Source: an uncultured Lysobacteraceae bacterium | GTDB taxonomy: Bacteria > Pseudomonadota > Gammaproteobacteria > Xanthomonadales > Xanthomonadaceae | Reading direction: 5' to 3' | Length of the DNA stretch: 64,000 nucleotides | Assembly (NCBI GenBank): GCA_946480825.1 | Contig: CAMLLG010000001.1 | Location: 1-64,000, forward strand | In this document: positions 1 through 9,427 of the stretch, in pieces | Numbering within the stretch: the stretch's first letter is position 1 | How the letters are laid out: each line of letters opens with the position of its first letter | The notes under the pieces: model-generated | The model's database searches: none | What the model saw: only the letters and a program-made list of their open reading frames with translations | What the model was told of the DNA's origin: nothing | Made by a program: the position numbers and the translations under genes

Positions 1-1031
1 TCAACCACGCCTTCTTCACCAACTCGGGCTCCGAGGCCAACGACACCATCCTGCGACTGGTCCGGCATTTCTGGGCGGTGCAGGACAAGCCGCAGAAGAA
101 CATCTTCATCGGTCGCCACAACGGCTATCACGGCACCACGATGGCCGGCGCCAGCCTCGGCGGCATGGCCGGCATGCACAAACAGGGCGGCCTGCCGATT
201 CCCGACATCCACCACATCGATCCGCCGTTCTGGTTCGCCGACGGCGGCGATCTGTCGCCCGAGGAGTACGGGCTGGTCGCCGCACGCCGGCTGGAACAGA
301 AGATCCTGGAACTCGGCCCGGACCGGGTCGCGGCCTTCATCGGCGAGCCGATCATGGGCGCGATCGGCGTCTACATTCCGCCGATGACCTACTGGCCGGA
401 GATCGAACGGATCTGCCGCCAGTACGACGTGCTGCTGGTCGCCGACGAAGTGATCTGCGGCTTCGGCCGCACCGGCGAATGGTTCGGTTCGCAGTACTTC
501 GGCTTCACGCCGGACGTGATGACCCTGGCCAAGGGCATCACCTCCGGATACATCCCGCTGGGCGCGGCGATGTTCAACGATCGCGTGGCCGGGGTGCTCA
601 AGCATCAGGGCGGCGAATTGGCCCATGGCTGCACCTACTCCGGGCACCCGGTCTGCACCGCGGTGGCGCTGGAGAACATCCGCATCCTGCAGGAAGACGG
701 CATCGTCGATCGCGCCCGCACCGAGATCGCCCCCTATCTGGCCCAGCGCTGGGCCGAGCTGGGCGAACACCGGCTGGTCGGCGAGGCGCGCATCGCCGGC
801 ATGGTCGGCGCGCTCGAACTGGTGCCGCACAAGGGCCGTCGCGCCTTCTTCGAGGAGCGCGGCAAGGTCGGCGTCCTCTGCCGCGACAACGCCCTGCGCA
901 ATGGTCTGATCCTCCGCGCCACCTACGATTCGATGCTGCTGTCCCCGCCGCTGATCCTGACCCGCGCGCAGGTCGACGAACTGTTCGAGAAGGCCTGGAA
1001 GGCGCTCGACGAGACCGCGGCGGCGCTTTGA
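1..1031 (+). CDS. spuC: Class III aminotransferase, putrescine:pyruvate type (5' partial)
   Basis: PLP-dependent aminotransferase that probably moves the amino group of putrescine or a related diamine to pyruvate, giving 4-aminobutyraldehyde and alanine. The reading frame is open from base 3, where NHAFFTNSGSEAND (the PLP-phosphate motif) is encoded, so the gene starts before the window. Visible motifs are the Asp pair in LLVADEVICGFGRTG, the PLP lysine in TLAKGITSGYIPLG, and CTYSGHPVCTAVALE. Substrate is inferred from similarity to Pseudomonas SpuC and from the putrescine transporter genes that follow on the same strand; other omega-amino substrates are possible. A GTG at 78 is only an internal codon. 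Confidence 0.88.
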   Translation, partial: NHAFFTNSGSEANDTILRLVRHFWAVQDKPQKNIFIGRHNGYHGTTMAGASLGGMAGMHKQGGLPIPDIHHIDPPFWFADGGDLSPEEYGLVAARRLEQKILELGPDRVAAFIGEPIMGAIGVYIPPMTYWPEIERICRQYDVLLVADEVICGFGRTGEWFGSQYFGFTPDVMTLAKGITSGYIPLGAAMFNDRVAGVLKHQGGELAHGCTYSGHPVCTAVALENIRILQEDGIVDRARTEIAPYLAQRWAELGEHRLVGEARIAGMVGALELVPHKGRRAFFEERGKVGVLCRDNALRNGLILRATYDSMLLSPPLILTRAQVDELFEKAWKALDETAAAL

Positions 1032-1168
1032 CGCGCGTCGTGCGCGTCTCGACAGGCTCTAGTGCGCCGGGCCGCGCCAGCGGCTACTCTGTTCCGGGCG
1101 TCGCTCGCGTCGCCATGCCATTCTCACGCCACACCACTGACGCCTCCTTGGGGCAAAGGGACACCACG

Positions 1169-2305
1169 ATGAAACTGCGAGTGTTGGGACTCTCGATCGC
1201 CGTCTGTCTGCTGGCGGCATGCGGCGGCAAGCAGGACGGCAGCGCCGCGTCCGGCGACGGCAAGGCCGACGGCGGCGACGACAAGACCCTGAACGTCTAC
1301 AACTGGTCGGACTACATCGCCGAGGACACCATCCCCGCATTCGAGAAGCAGAGCGGCGTGAAGGTGGTCTACGATGTCTTCGACAGCAACGAGATGGTCG
1401 AGACCAAGCTGCTCGCCGGCTCCAGCGGCTACGACATCGTCGTGCCGACCCTGAATTTCCTCGGCCGCCAGATCCAGGCCGGCGTGTTCCAGCCGCTGGA
1501 CAAGTCGAAGATTCCGAATCTCGCCAATCTCGATCCGGAGATGATGAAGCGCATCGCGCTGCAGGACCCGGAAAACAAGTACGCGGTGCCGTATCTCTGG
1601 GGCACCACCGGCATCGGCTACAACATCGACAAGGTCACCGCCGCGTTCGGCAACACCGATGTCACCAACAGCTGGGACCTCGTGTTCAAGCCCGAGAATC
1701 TCGCCAAGCTGAAGGACTGCGGCGTCACCTTCCTCGACACCCCGTCGGAAATCATCCCGATCACGCTCAACTATCTGGGCGAAGATCCGAACAGCCAGGA
1801 CCCGGCGGTGATCGACAAGGCCGCGGCGCTGTTGAAGACGATCCGTCCCCACATCACCAATTTCCACTCGTCGCAGTACATCGACTCGATGGCCAAGGGC
1901 AGCACCTGCCTGGTGGTCGGCTGGTCCGGCGACGTGATCCAGGCCCGCGACCGCGCCGAAGAAGCGAAGAACGGCGTCAAGATCGGTTATTCCATTCCGA
2001 AGGAAGGCGCGCCGATGTGGTTCGACATGCTGGCCATCCCGAAGGACGCGAAGCACGTCGACAGCGCGCACGCCTTCATCAACCATCTGCTCGATCCGCA
2101 GGTCGCGGCCAACAATTCCAACTTCGTCAGCTACCCGAACGCGAACACCGCATCGACCGCGCTGATCGACAAGGAGATCACCGGCGACCCGACGATCTAT
2201 CCGCCGCTCGAAGTGCAGGCCAAGCTCTTCACCTTCGCGATCATCCCGCCGGATGTCGACCGCCAGTACACGCGGATCTGGACGCAGCTCAAGACCGGCC
2301 GTTGA
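1169..2305 (+). CDS. potF: Periplasmic putrescine/spermidine-binding protein PotF
   Basis: Substrate-binding component of the polyamine ABC importer encoded by the next three genes. The 378-aa product starts at the ATG preceded by a GGGCAAAGGG ribosome-binding stretch. It begins with a lipoprotein-type signal ending LLAAC, so it is probably lipid-anchored facing the periplasm. The mature part opens with TLNVYNWSDYIAEDTIPAFEKQ, the classic PotD/PotF start, followed by the EMVETKLLAGSSGYDIV segment. Length matches PotF (about 370 aa). Whether it prefers putrescine or spermidine cannot be settled here. Confidence 0.93.
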   Translation: MKLRVLGLSIAVCLLAACGGKQDGSAASGDGKADGGDDKTLNVYNWSDYIAEDTIPAFEKQSGVKVVYDVFDSNEMVETKLLAGSSGYDIVVPTLNFLGRQIQAGVFQPLDKSKIPNLANLDPEMMKRIALQDPENKYAVPYLWGTTGIGYNIDKVTAAFGNTDVTNSWDLVFKPENLAKLKDCGVTFLDTPSEIIPITLNYLGEDPNSQDPAVIDKAAALLKTIRPHITNFHSSQYIDSMAKGSTCLVVGWSGDVIQARDRAEEAKNGVKIGYSIPKEGAPMWFDMLAIPKDAKHVDSAHAFINHLLDPQVAANNSNFVSYPNANTASTALIDKEITGDPTIYPPLEVQAKLFTFAIIPPDVDRQYTRIWTQLKTGR

Positions 2306-2359
2306 TCCGATTCCGGGGCAGGCAGCAATGCCTGCCCCGCTGCATTCCGAGGGAAGTTC

Positions 2360-3508
2360 ATGGCCGCAGTCGCCAACGATAAACCGCAGAACGGCGCATC
2401 GGGCGCCGCGAAATCCACGGCCGAGGATTACCTCCGGATCGTCGACGTGCGCAAGGAATTCGAGGGCTTCGTCGCCGTCGACGACACCAACCTGTCGATC
2501 CGCAAGGGCGAGATCTTCGCCCTCCTGGGCGGCTCGGGCTGCGGCAAATCGACGCTGCTGCGCTGCCTCGGCGGCTTCGAGCGGCCGACCTCGGGCAAGA
2601 TCCATCTGGACGGCCAGGTGATGAACGACCTGCCGCCGTACGAGCGCCCGATCAACATGATGTTCCAGTCCTATGCGCTGTTCCCGCACATGACGGTCGA
2701 GCAGAATATCGCCTTCGGCCTGAAGCAGGACGGGCTGGGCAAGGACGCGATCGCCAGGCGCGTCGAGGAGATGCTGAACCTCGTCCAGCTCGGCAAGCTC
2801 GCCAAACGCAAGCCGCACCAGCTGTCCGGCGGCCAGCAGCAGCGCGTGGCGCTGGCGCGGTCGCTGGCCAAGGGGCCCAAGCTGCTGCTGCTGGACGAGC
2901 CGATGGGGGCGCTGGACAAGAAGCTGCGCTCGCAGATGCAGCTGGAGCTCGTCAGCATCATCGAGAAGTCCGGCGTGACCTGCGTGATGGTCACCCACGA
3001 CCAGGAAGAGGCGATGACCATGGCCACGCGCATCGCGCTGATGGACGCGGGCCGTATCCGCCAGGTCGGCACGCCCGACGAGATCTACGAATCGCCGACC
3101 AGCCGTTTCGCCGCCGAGTTCATCGGCTCGATCAACATGTTTGACGGCCGCATCGACGAAGACCAGGCCGACTACATCACCATCCAGTCGCCGTCGCTGC
3201 CCGTACCGATCTACGTCGGCCACGGCGTGTCCGGTTTCGAAGGCCAGGAAGTGGGCTACGGCGTTCGGCCGGAGAAGATCACGATCAGCAAGGACGAGCC
3301 CGAACAGCCGCACAACAAGGCCCGCGGCAGGATCGAGGACATCGCCTACTTCGGCAGCCATTCGGTGTTCCATGTGCGCCTGCCCACCGGCTACAAGGTG
3401 ATGGCCAACTTCGCCAACCAGCAGCGCTGGGCCAGCGAAGGCATGACCTGGGGCGATGAAGTCTGGGTGTCGTGGGGCGACAACGAAGGCGTGGTGCTGA
3501 CCTCATGA
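2360..3508 (+). CDS. potG: Polyamine ABC transporter ATP-binding protein PotG
   Basis: Cytoplasmic ATPase driving polyamine import. The 382-aa protein shows Walker A GGSGCGKST, signature LSGGQQQRVALARSLA, Walker B LLLLDEP and the H-loop VMVTHDQEEA. A C-terminal TOBE-like region of about 110 residues is typical of the PotA/PotG and sugar-importer subfamily. It lies 54 bp after potF, and its stop overlaps the potH start (ATGA), indicating translational coupling. PotG rather than PotA is chosen because the gene order F-G-H-I matches the E. coli putrescine operon. Confidence 0.94.
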   Translation: MAAVANDKPQNGASGAAKSTAEDYLRIVDVRKEFEGFVAVDDTNLSIRKGEIFALLGGSGCGKSTLLRCLGGFERPTSGKIHLDGQVMNDLPPYERPINMMFQSYALFPHMTVEQNIAFGLKQDGLGKDAIARRVEEMLNLVQLGKLAKRKPHQLSGGQQQRVALARSLAKGPKLLLLDEPMGALDKKLRSQMQLELVSIIEKSGVTCVMVTHDQEEAMTMATRIALMDAGRIRQVGTPDEIYESPTSRFAAEFIGSINMFDGRIDEDQADYITIQSPSLPVPIYVGHGVSGFEGQEVGYGVRPEKITISKDEPEQPHNKARGRIEDIAYFGSHSVFHVRLPTGYKVMANFANQQRWASEGMTWGDEVWVSWGDNEGVVLTS

Positions 3509-4416
3509 ACCTGCGCATGCTGAAGCGGTTCCTGCCGGGCTCGCGCTGGGCCGTCATCGGCGTGCCTTACGTCTGGCTGCTGCTGTTCTTCGCGATTCCG
3601 TTCCTGATCGTGCTGAAGATTTCGTTCGCCAAGCTGGCGATCGCGCAGCCGCCGTACACGCCGATCCTGCAGGTGGTGCAGGACGAGGTGCTGCTGAAGT
3701 TGAACCTCACCAATTACATGGTGCTGTTCTCGGATTCGCAGTACCTGCTGGCCTACGCCAGTTCGCTGAAGATCGCGGCGATCTCGACCTTCCTGACCCT
3801 GCTCATCGGCTATCCGATGGCCTATGTCATCTCGCGGCTGTCGCCCTCGGCGCGCAACATCGCGATGATGCTGGTGGTGCTGCCGTCCTGGACCTCGTTC
3901 CTGATCCGCGTCTACGCCTGGATCGGCATCCTCGACAGCAACGGCCTGCTCAACAACCTGCTGATGAAATTTGGCCTGATCGACGAGCCGCTGCGCATCC
4001 TCAACACGCCGATCGCGGCCTACATCGGCATCGTCTACTGCTATCTGCCGTTCATGGTGTTGCCGCTGTATGCGAACCTGCTGAAGTTCGACCATCGCCT
4101 GCTGGAAGCGGCCTACGATCTCGGCGCACGGCCGTGGAAGGCCTTCCTCACGATCACGCTGCCGATGTCGCGCAGCGGCATCATCGCCGGCTGCATGCTG
4201 GTGATGATTCCGGCGGTCGGCGAATTCGTGATCCCGGAAATGCTCGGCGGCCCCGACACGCTGATGATCGGTCGCGTGCTGTGGAGCGAATTCTTCAACA
4301 ACCGCGACTGGCCGGTGGCTTCGGCGGTGGCGATCGTGATGCTGCTCATGCTGCTGGTCCCGATCCTGATCTTCAATCGCATCCAGCAGAAAGAGCTGGA
4401 AGGGCGGCTGACGTGA
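3505..4416 (+). CDS. potH: Polyamine ABC transporter permease PotH
   Basis: Inner-membrane permease, 303 aa. The start is the ATG that overlaps the potG stop (ATGA); an upstream in-frame start inside potG would add residues with no membrane character. The first transmembrane segment is VIGVPYVWLLLFFAIPFLIVL. The conserved EAA loop, which docks on the ATPase, reads EAAYDLGARPWKAFLTITLP. The stop overlaps the GTG start of potI. It should pair with PotI to form the channel. Confidence 0.93.
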   Translation: MNLRMLKRFLPGSRWAVIGVPYVWLLLFFAIPFLIVLKISFAKLAIAQPPYTPILQVVQDEVLLKLNLTNYMVLFSDSQYLLAYASSLKIAAISTFLTLLIGYPMAYVISRLSPSARNIAMMLVVLPSWTSFLIRVYAWIGILDSNGLLNNLLMKFGLIDEPLRILNTPIAAYIGIVYCYLPFMVLPLYANLLKFDHRLLEAAYDLGARPWKAFLTITLPMSRSGIIAGCMLVMIPAVGEFVIPEMLGGPDTLMIGRVLWSEFFNNRDWPVASAVAIVMLLMLLVPILIFNRIQQKELEGRLT

Positions 4417-5264
4417 GCGGTGCCGGCATGCAGGGCAACCGCGTCATCCGCTGGTCGGTGCTCGGGCTGGGGTTCGCGTTCCTCTACATCCCGATCCTGA
4501 TCCTGATCGTGTACTCGTTCAACGAATCGCGGCTCGCTTCGGTGTGGTCGGGCTTCTCGGTGAAATGGTACGGCGAACTGCTGCGCGACCGGGCGATGCT
4601 CGACGCCGCCTGGGTCAGCCTGAAGGTGGCGTTCTGGACCGCCAGCGCCGCGGTCGTGCTCGGCACCCTGGCGGCACTGGCGATGACCCGCATGCGCCAC
4701 TTCCCCAGCAAGACCCTGTTCGGCGCGATGATCACCGCGCCCCTGGTCATGCCCGAGGTCATCACCGGCCTGTCGATCCTGCTGATGCTGGTGTCGATGG
4801 GCGGCCTGATCGGCATCGCGCCGAAGGGCGTGGTCGCGATCTGGGTCGCGCACGTCACGTTCACCCTGGCCTTCGTCACGGTGGTGGTCTCCTCGCGGCT
4901 GGCGGAGCTGGACAAATCGCTGGAAGAAGCGGCGATGGATCTCGGCGCCAACCGGATCAAGGTGTTCTTCCTGATCACCCTGCCGATCATCGCGCCCGCG
5001 CTGGTTTCGGGCTGGCTGCTCGCGTTCACGCTGTCGCTGGACGACGTGGTGATCGCCAGCTTCGTCGCCGGCCCCAATTCGACCACGCTGCCGATGAAGG
5101 TGTTTTCCTCCGTGCGCCTCGGCCTGAGCCCGAAGATCAACGCGCTCGCGACGCTGATGGTGCTGGCGGTATCGTTCGCGGCGCTGATCGGCTGGTGGCT
5201 GATGTATCGCGAGGAAAAACGCAGGCAGCGCGACATCCAGCTCGCCATCCAGGACAACGGTTGA
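4413..5264 (+). CDS. potI: Polyamine ABC transporter permease PotI
   Basis: Second permease of the importer, 283 aa. The GTG start overlaps the potH stop (GTGA); an in-frame ATG 15 bp later is an alternative. Several hydrophobic helices follow, beginning WSVLGLGFAFLYIPILILIV, and the EAA loop reads EEAAMDLGANRIKVFFLITLP. DDVVIASFVAGPNSTTLPM is typical of PotC/PotI. The last codons and stop sit in the first unit of a 16-bp tandem repeat. Confidence 0.93.
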   Translation: MSGAGMQGNRVIRWSVLGLGFAFLYIPILILIVYSFNESRLASVWSGFSVKWYGELLRDRAMLDAAWVSLKVAFWTASAAVVLGTLAALAMTRMRHFPSKTLFGAMITAPLVMPEVITGLSILLMLVSMGGLIGIAPKGVVAIWVAHVTFTLAFVTVVVSSRLAELDKSLEEAAMDLGANRIKVFFLITLPIIAPALVSGWLLAFTLSLDDVVIASFVAGPNSTTLPMKVFSSVRLGLSPKINALATLMVLAVSFAALIGWWLMYREEKRRQRDIQLAIQDNG

Positions 5265-5282
5265 GCAGGACAACGGTTGAGC
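5251..5282. repeat. 16-bp tandem duplication at the end of potI
   Basis: AGGACAACGGTTGAGC occurs twice head to tail (5251-5266 and 5267-5282). The first copy carries the potI stop codon; the second lies just after it. It looks like a small slippage duplication. Confidence 0.9.
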
Positions 5283-5325
5283 AGGATTGCGGTCGACCAC
5301 GACGAACTCCGCGACAGGTGACGAG

Positions 5326-6687
5326 ATGACGGTGACATTGATCCATCCATGGACCGGCGAGGCCGACTACACCTACGACTACATCGGCGAGGCCGAGGTC
5401 GAGCGCGTGCTGCAGGCCGCCGCGGACGCGGCGCCGGCCTGGGCCGCGCGCAGTCTCGACGCGCGTGGTGCGCTGCTGCGCGAGGTCGCGGCCCGGCTGC
5501 GCGCGCGCCGCGAGGACATCGCGGCGACGATGAGCGCCGACATGGGCAAGCTGCGCCGCGAGGCGCTGGCCGAGATCGAGAAATCGGCGTCGGCCTGCGA
5601 GTACTACGCCGATCACGCGATCGATTATCTGCGCGACGGCACGATCGCGACCGAAGCCGCGCGCAGCTACGTCACCTACGAGCCGCTGGGCTGCGTGTTC
5701 GCGGTGATGCCGTGGAACTTCCCGATCTGGCAGGTGTTCCGCTTCCTCGCGCCGGGGCTGATGGCGGGCAACGTCGCGGTGCTGAAGCACGCGACCAACG
5801 TGCCGCGCTGCGCCGACGCCATCGCCGAGGTGCTGCGCGAGGCCGGCGTGCCGGACGGTGTGTTCGGCGTCCTGCACATCGACAACACGATGGCGGCGAA
5901 GGTCATCGCCGATCCGCGGGTGAAGGCGGTCACGTTGACCGGCAGCGAACGCGCGGGCAGCGCGGTGGCGTCCGCCGCCGGCAAGCATCTGAAGAAATGC
6001 GTCATGGAACTGGGCGGGAGCGATCCGTTCGTGGTGCTGGACGACGCCGATCTCGACATCACCGTCCCCGCCGCGGTCGCCTCGCGCTTCGGCAACGCCG
6101 GCCAGACCTGCATCGCCGCCAAGCGCTTCATCGTCACGCCGGGCATCGCCGATGCCTTCATCGCGCGTTTCGTCGAAGCCGCATCGAAACTTGCGATCGG
6201 CGATCCGATGGACGATGCCACCACGCTCGCGCCCATGGCCCGCGCCGATCTCCGCGACGAGGTCCACGACCAGGTGCAGCGCAGCGTCGCGGCGGGCGCC
6301 ACCCTGCTGCTCGGCGGCACGCCGGGGCAGGGCGCATCGCACTATCCGGCGACGATCCTCGATCATGTCGCGCCCGGCATGCCGGCCTACAACGAAGAAC
6401 TGTTCGGCCCGGCCGCGAGCATCCTGCGCGCCCGCGACGACGACGATGCGGTGCGCATCGCCAACGACACCGATTTCGGCCTCGGCGCCAGCGTCTGGAC
6501 CCGCGACAAGGCCCGTGGCGAAGCGGTCGCGCGGCGCCTGCAGGCCGGCGCCACCTTCGTCAACGCGATCGTGCGCAGCGATGTGCGCCTGCCGTTCGGC
6601 GGCACCAAGACCTCCGGCTTCGGCCGCGAACTCGCGGAGCACGGCATCCATGAGTTCATGAACATCAAGACGGTGTATGTGGCGTGA
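5326..6687 (+). CDS. NAD(P)-dependent succinate-semialdehyde dehydrogenase (Sad/YneI-like aldehyde dehydrogenase)
   Basis: Oxidises succinate semialdehyde (or a close aldehyde) to succinate, the last step from putrescine/GABA to the TCA cycle. The 453-aa protein has the aldehyde dehydrogenase motifs VMPWNFPIWQVFR, the catalytic Glu in KKCVMELGGSDPF and the catalytic Cys in FGNAGQTCIAAKRF. The short N-terminus and overall length resemble the Sad/YneI group more than GabD. The ATG at 5326 is preceded by GACAGGTGACGAG. It lies 61 bp after potI in the same orientation, which supports a polyamine role. Exact substrate and cofactor are inferred. Confidence 0.85.
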   Translation: MTVTLIHPWTGEADYTYDYIGEAEVERVLQAAADAAPAWAARSLDARGALLREVAARLRARREDIAATMSADMGKLRREALAEIEKSASACEYYADHAIDYLRDGTIATEAARSYVTYEPLGCVFAVMPWNFPIWQVFRFLAPGLMAGNVAVLKHATNVPRCADAIAEVLREAGVPDGVFGVLHIDNTMAAKVIADPRVKAVTLTGSERAGSAVASAAGKHLKKCVMELGGSDPFVVLDDADLDITVPAAVASRFGNAGQTCIAAKRFIVTPGIADAFIARFVEAASKLAIGDPMDDATTLAPMARADLRDEVHDQVQRSVAAGATLLLGGTPGQGASHYPATILDHVAPGMPAYNEELFGPAASILRARDDDDAVRIANDTDFGLGASVWTRDKARGEAVARRLQAGATFVNAIVRSDVRLPFGGTKTSGFGRELAEHGIHEFMNIKTVYVA

Positions 6688-6780
6688 TGCCTTGTCCCGA
6701 TGAGGAATGAGCCCGAGGCTCGATTGCTCCCGCAATCCCCGGTAGAGCGGGCTTCATCCCGCTGCTGCGCTTACAAAAAC

Positions 6781-6798
6781 AGCGGCCTGAAGGCCGCT
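6781..6798. repeat. Short perfect palindrome (REP-like)
   Basis: AGCGGCC-TGAA-GGCCGCT is a 7-bp stem with a 4-base loop in the gap after the aldehyde dehydrogenase. It may act as a terminator between the convergent flanking genes, but there is no clear T-run. Confidence 0.6.
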
Positions 6799-6825
6799 AT
6801 ACCGAGGATGGCACGGCCGTTGTTC

Positions 6826-6965
6826 TAGGAGCGCCGGCAGGCGCGAGGCCCGCGTCGGGACCGGAACCGCGCAGCGCGCAATCTGGCGGGTCAATGATGG
6901 ACGCCCGGATTACGTCCGGCGTCATGATTTCGATGTTGCGGGCCTCGCGCCTGCCAGCGCTCCTA
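6826..6965. repeat. Long inverted repeat of the GGCGCGAGGCC family
   Basis: A 27-base arm at 6826-6852 beginning TAGGAGCGCCGGCAGGCGCG is repeated in inverted orientation at 6939-6965 with one mismatch; 86 bases lie between. No gene is seen in 6688-7024. The gap holds this element and the small palindrome at 6781, and lies between two convergent genes. Repeats of this type are scattered in Lysobacter-like genomes (from memory). Confidence 0.8.
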
Positions 6966-7024
6966 CAGGATTTGTCTCAGACCAAGCCAGCGCTCGATGC
7001 GGCGTGAAGATGATTGTTCGACGA

Positions 7025-9346
7025 TCACGCCGTCTCGATATCCATCGTCCGCAACCGCACCGGCACGCCGCTCAACACCGACGTCCCCGACAAGGGATCG
7101 CGCAGGGTCTCGTCGAGCAGCGCGTTGAGATTCGCGCCGGGGCGCTCGCTCGCCAAACGTTGCGACGTGCCCGGCAGATCGTGGCCCCAGCCGTGAGGCA
7201 GGCTGATCACGCCGGGGCGCATGTCTTCGCTGCATTTCACGCGAACCGTGATTTCGCGCGCACCGGCGCCCTGCAGGCGCGCGAGCGCGCCGTCGGCGAC
7301 GCCGGCCGCTGCCGCATCCTGCGGATGCACCAGCGCGAGGCAGCGCTCGGGGCCCTTGGCCAGCGTCGGCAGGTTGTGCATCCAGCTGTTGTTGGAACGC
7401 ACGTCGCGGCGGCCGATCACGATCAACGGATGACCGTCGCCCGGTGCGTGTTCGCCGGGCTGCGACAGCGCTGCTTCCACTCGCGCCAGATCGGCCAGCA
7501 GCGCGGGCGGTGCGGCCTGGATGCGGCCGTCGGGCGTGCGCAGCACGTCGGGCAGTCGCGGCCGCAGCGGGCCGAGATCGATGCCGTGCGGCGCGGCGCG
7601 CAATCTTTCCAGCGACAATCCTTCGGGCTGCGCGCCGAAACGATCGCCCCAGGGGCCCGTGCGCAGGGCCAGATCGAGCTGGCGTTCCGGGCCGGCGAGA
7701 TGCGCGCTGGCGCGGAGCAGGGCGGCGACCTGTTCGGCCTGGGCGTCGGCCGCGATGCCTGCGGCGGCCAGCATGCCGTGCAGATCCTTCTTCAGCGCGT
7801 CTTCGTCGCGGGCGTCGACATCGGCTGCGGACGCGCTGTCGTGGCCGTCCAGCAGCGCCGCGAGCCGCGTCAGGATCCGCCATTCCGGCCAGGCGTCGTC
7901 GGGCACCGGCAGCACCGCGGGGCTGAAACGCGCGGCATGCGTCCACGCGAGCTGCGTGAAGGCGATGTCGTAATGCGGTTCCTGCAGCGGCGACAGCGCC
8001 GGCAGGATCACGTCGGCATGGCGCGTGGTTTCGTTGAGGTAGATGTCGAGGCTGAGCATGAAGTCCAGGCCGTCGAGCGCGGCGGCGAGGCGCCCGCCGT
8101 TCGGTGCGGACAACACCGGGTTGCTCGCGATCGTGATCAGGGCGCGCACCTGCGGCCCATCGGCGTTGTCGGGCGTATCGATTTCCTCGGCGAGACAACC
8201 CATCGGGAATTCGCCCATCACTTCCGGCGCGCCGCTCACGCGCGAATGGCGGCGGCCCATCACCACGCCGCGCCCGCGTCCGCCGCGGCCGGTGCTGTTC
8301 GCCTGCAGCGCGGGCGCCAGCGGCCAGCGCATGCCGCCTTCGGCGTCGATGCGGCCGGTGACGAGGTTCAACACTTCGACCAGCCAACTGCAGAGCGTGC
8401 CGAACGGCTGGGTGCAGGTGCCGATGCGGCCGTAGAGCGCGGCGCGCGGCGCGTCGCGCAGCGTTTCGGCGAGATGGCGGATCGTCGCCGCATCGAGGCC
8501 CGCGGCCGCGGCCATGCGTTCCGGCGTGAACGCGGCCACGGCGGCCTGCAGGTCGTCCAGACCGGTGACGTGGCCTTCGGCGGCGCCGAGGCGCGGCGAT
8601 CCGGCGGCGAGCAGATGCTGCAGCATGCCGAGCAGCAGGAACGCGTCGCCGCCGGGGCGGATCGCGTGGTGTTCGTCGGCGACATCCGCGGTTTCGCTGC
8701 GACGCGGATCGATCACGATCAACCGGCCGCCGCGTTCGCGCAGCGCGCGCGCCTTGCCGCGGAAATCCGGCACCGTCCACAGGCTGCCGTTGCTGGCGAT
8801 CGGATTGGCGCCGAGCACGATCAGCAGATCGGTGCGCTCGATGTCGGGCACCGGGATGCTCAGCCAATGCCCGTACATCAGGCCGCAGGCGACGTGCTTG
8901 GGCATCTGGTCGAGGGTCGAGGCGCTGAACACGTTCGGTGTGCCGGCGGCGCGCGCCAGCCGCGGCACGTAGAGCTGCAGCCCGAGTTTGTGCACGATCG
9001 GATTGCCGAAGCTCAGCGCCAGCGTGCGCCGTCCGTGCGCGTCGAGCAGCGGCAGCAGCCGGCGTTCGATTTCCGCGAACGCCTCTTCCCAGCCGCAGGC
9101 TTCCCAGCGCGCATCCGCGCCGCGGCCGCGGCGGATCATCGGCGTACGCAGGCGATCGGGATCGTCGTGCAGATCCTTCAGCGCCACGCCCTTCGGGCAG
9201 AGATAGCCGCGGCTGAAGACATCGTCCTTGTCGCCGCGCACCGCGATCACCTCATCCCCGCGCAGTTGCACGGTCAGGCCGCAGGCGGCTTCGCAGAACG
9301 GGCAGATGCGATGGGCGGTGCGGCTGTCGTCATGGGACTGTTCCAT
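7025..9346 (-). CDS. Molybdopterin-dependent oxidoreductase (formate dehydrogenase/nitrate reductase alpha-like)
   Basis: A 773-aa member of the DMSO-reductase family. The N-terminus carries a [4Fe-4S] motif (CPFCEAACGLTV then CPKG). Molybdopterin-binding segments follow, including DLLIVLGANPIASNGS and LIVIDPRRSETADVADEHHAIRPGGD. The C-terminus has the MoCo-dinucleotide-binding VHPQDAAAAGVADGALARL type. GAGAAG lies upstream of the ATG. No partner subunit, chaperone or twin-arginine signal is visible, so it is probably a soluble cytoplasmic enzyme. The substrate cannot be inferred; its neighbours are amine catabolism genes rather than formate or nitrate genes. Confidence 0.85.
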   Translation of the reverse strand: MEQSHDDSRTAHRICPFCEAACGLTVQLRGDEVIAVRGDKDDVFSRGYLCPKGVALKDLHDDPDRLRTPMIRRGRGADARWEACGWEEAFAEIERRLLPLLDAHGRRTLALSFGNPIVHKLGLQLYVPRLARAAGTPNVFSASTLDQMPKHVACGLMYGHWLSIPVPDIERTDLLIVLGANPIASNGSLWTVPDFRGKARALRERGGRLIVIDPRRSETADVADEHHAIRPGGDAFLLLGMLQHLLAAGSPRLGAAEGHVTGLDDLQAAVAAFTPERMAAAAGLDAATIRHLAETLRDAPRAALYGRIGTCTQPFGTLCSWLVEVLNLVTGRIDAEGGMRWPLAPALQANSTGRGGRGRGVVMGRRHSRVSGAPEVMGEFPMGCLAEEIDTPDNADGPQVRALITIASNPVLSAPNGGRLAAALDGLDFMLSLDIYLNETTRHADVILPALSPLQEPHYDIAFTQLAWTHAARFSPAVLPVPDDAWPEWRILTRLAALLDGHDSASAADVDARDEDALKKDLHGMLAAAGIAADAQAEQVAALLRASAHLAGPERQLDLALRTGPWGDRFGAQPEGLSLERLRAAPHGIDLGPLRPRLPDVLRTPDGRIQAAPPALLADLARVEAALSQPGEHAPGDGHPLIVIGRRDVRSNNSWMHNLPTLAKGPERCLALVHPQDAAAAGVADGALARLQGAGAREITVRVKCSEDMRPGVISLPHGWGHDLPGTSQRLASERPGANLNALLDETLRDPLSGTSVLSGVPVRLRTMDIETA

Positions 9347-9427
9347 GGTCTTCTCGTGCCTGGATGCGCGGTGTTCCCGCCTTGCCGGATTCTGCAGGAA
9401 AACCGCGAAGGCCGCGCGGCGCGAGGA

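Noticed and set aside
78..80. GTG as the start of the first aminotransferase
   Set aside because: The upstream frame is open and encodes the conserved NSGSEAND motif, so the gene starts outside the window.
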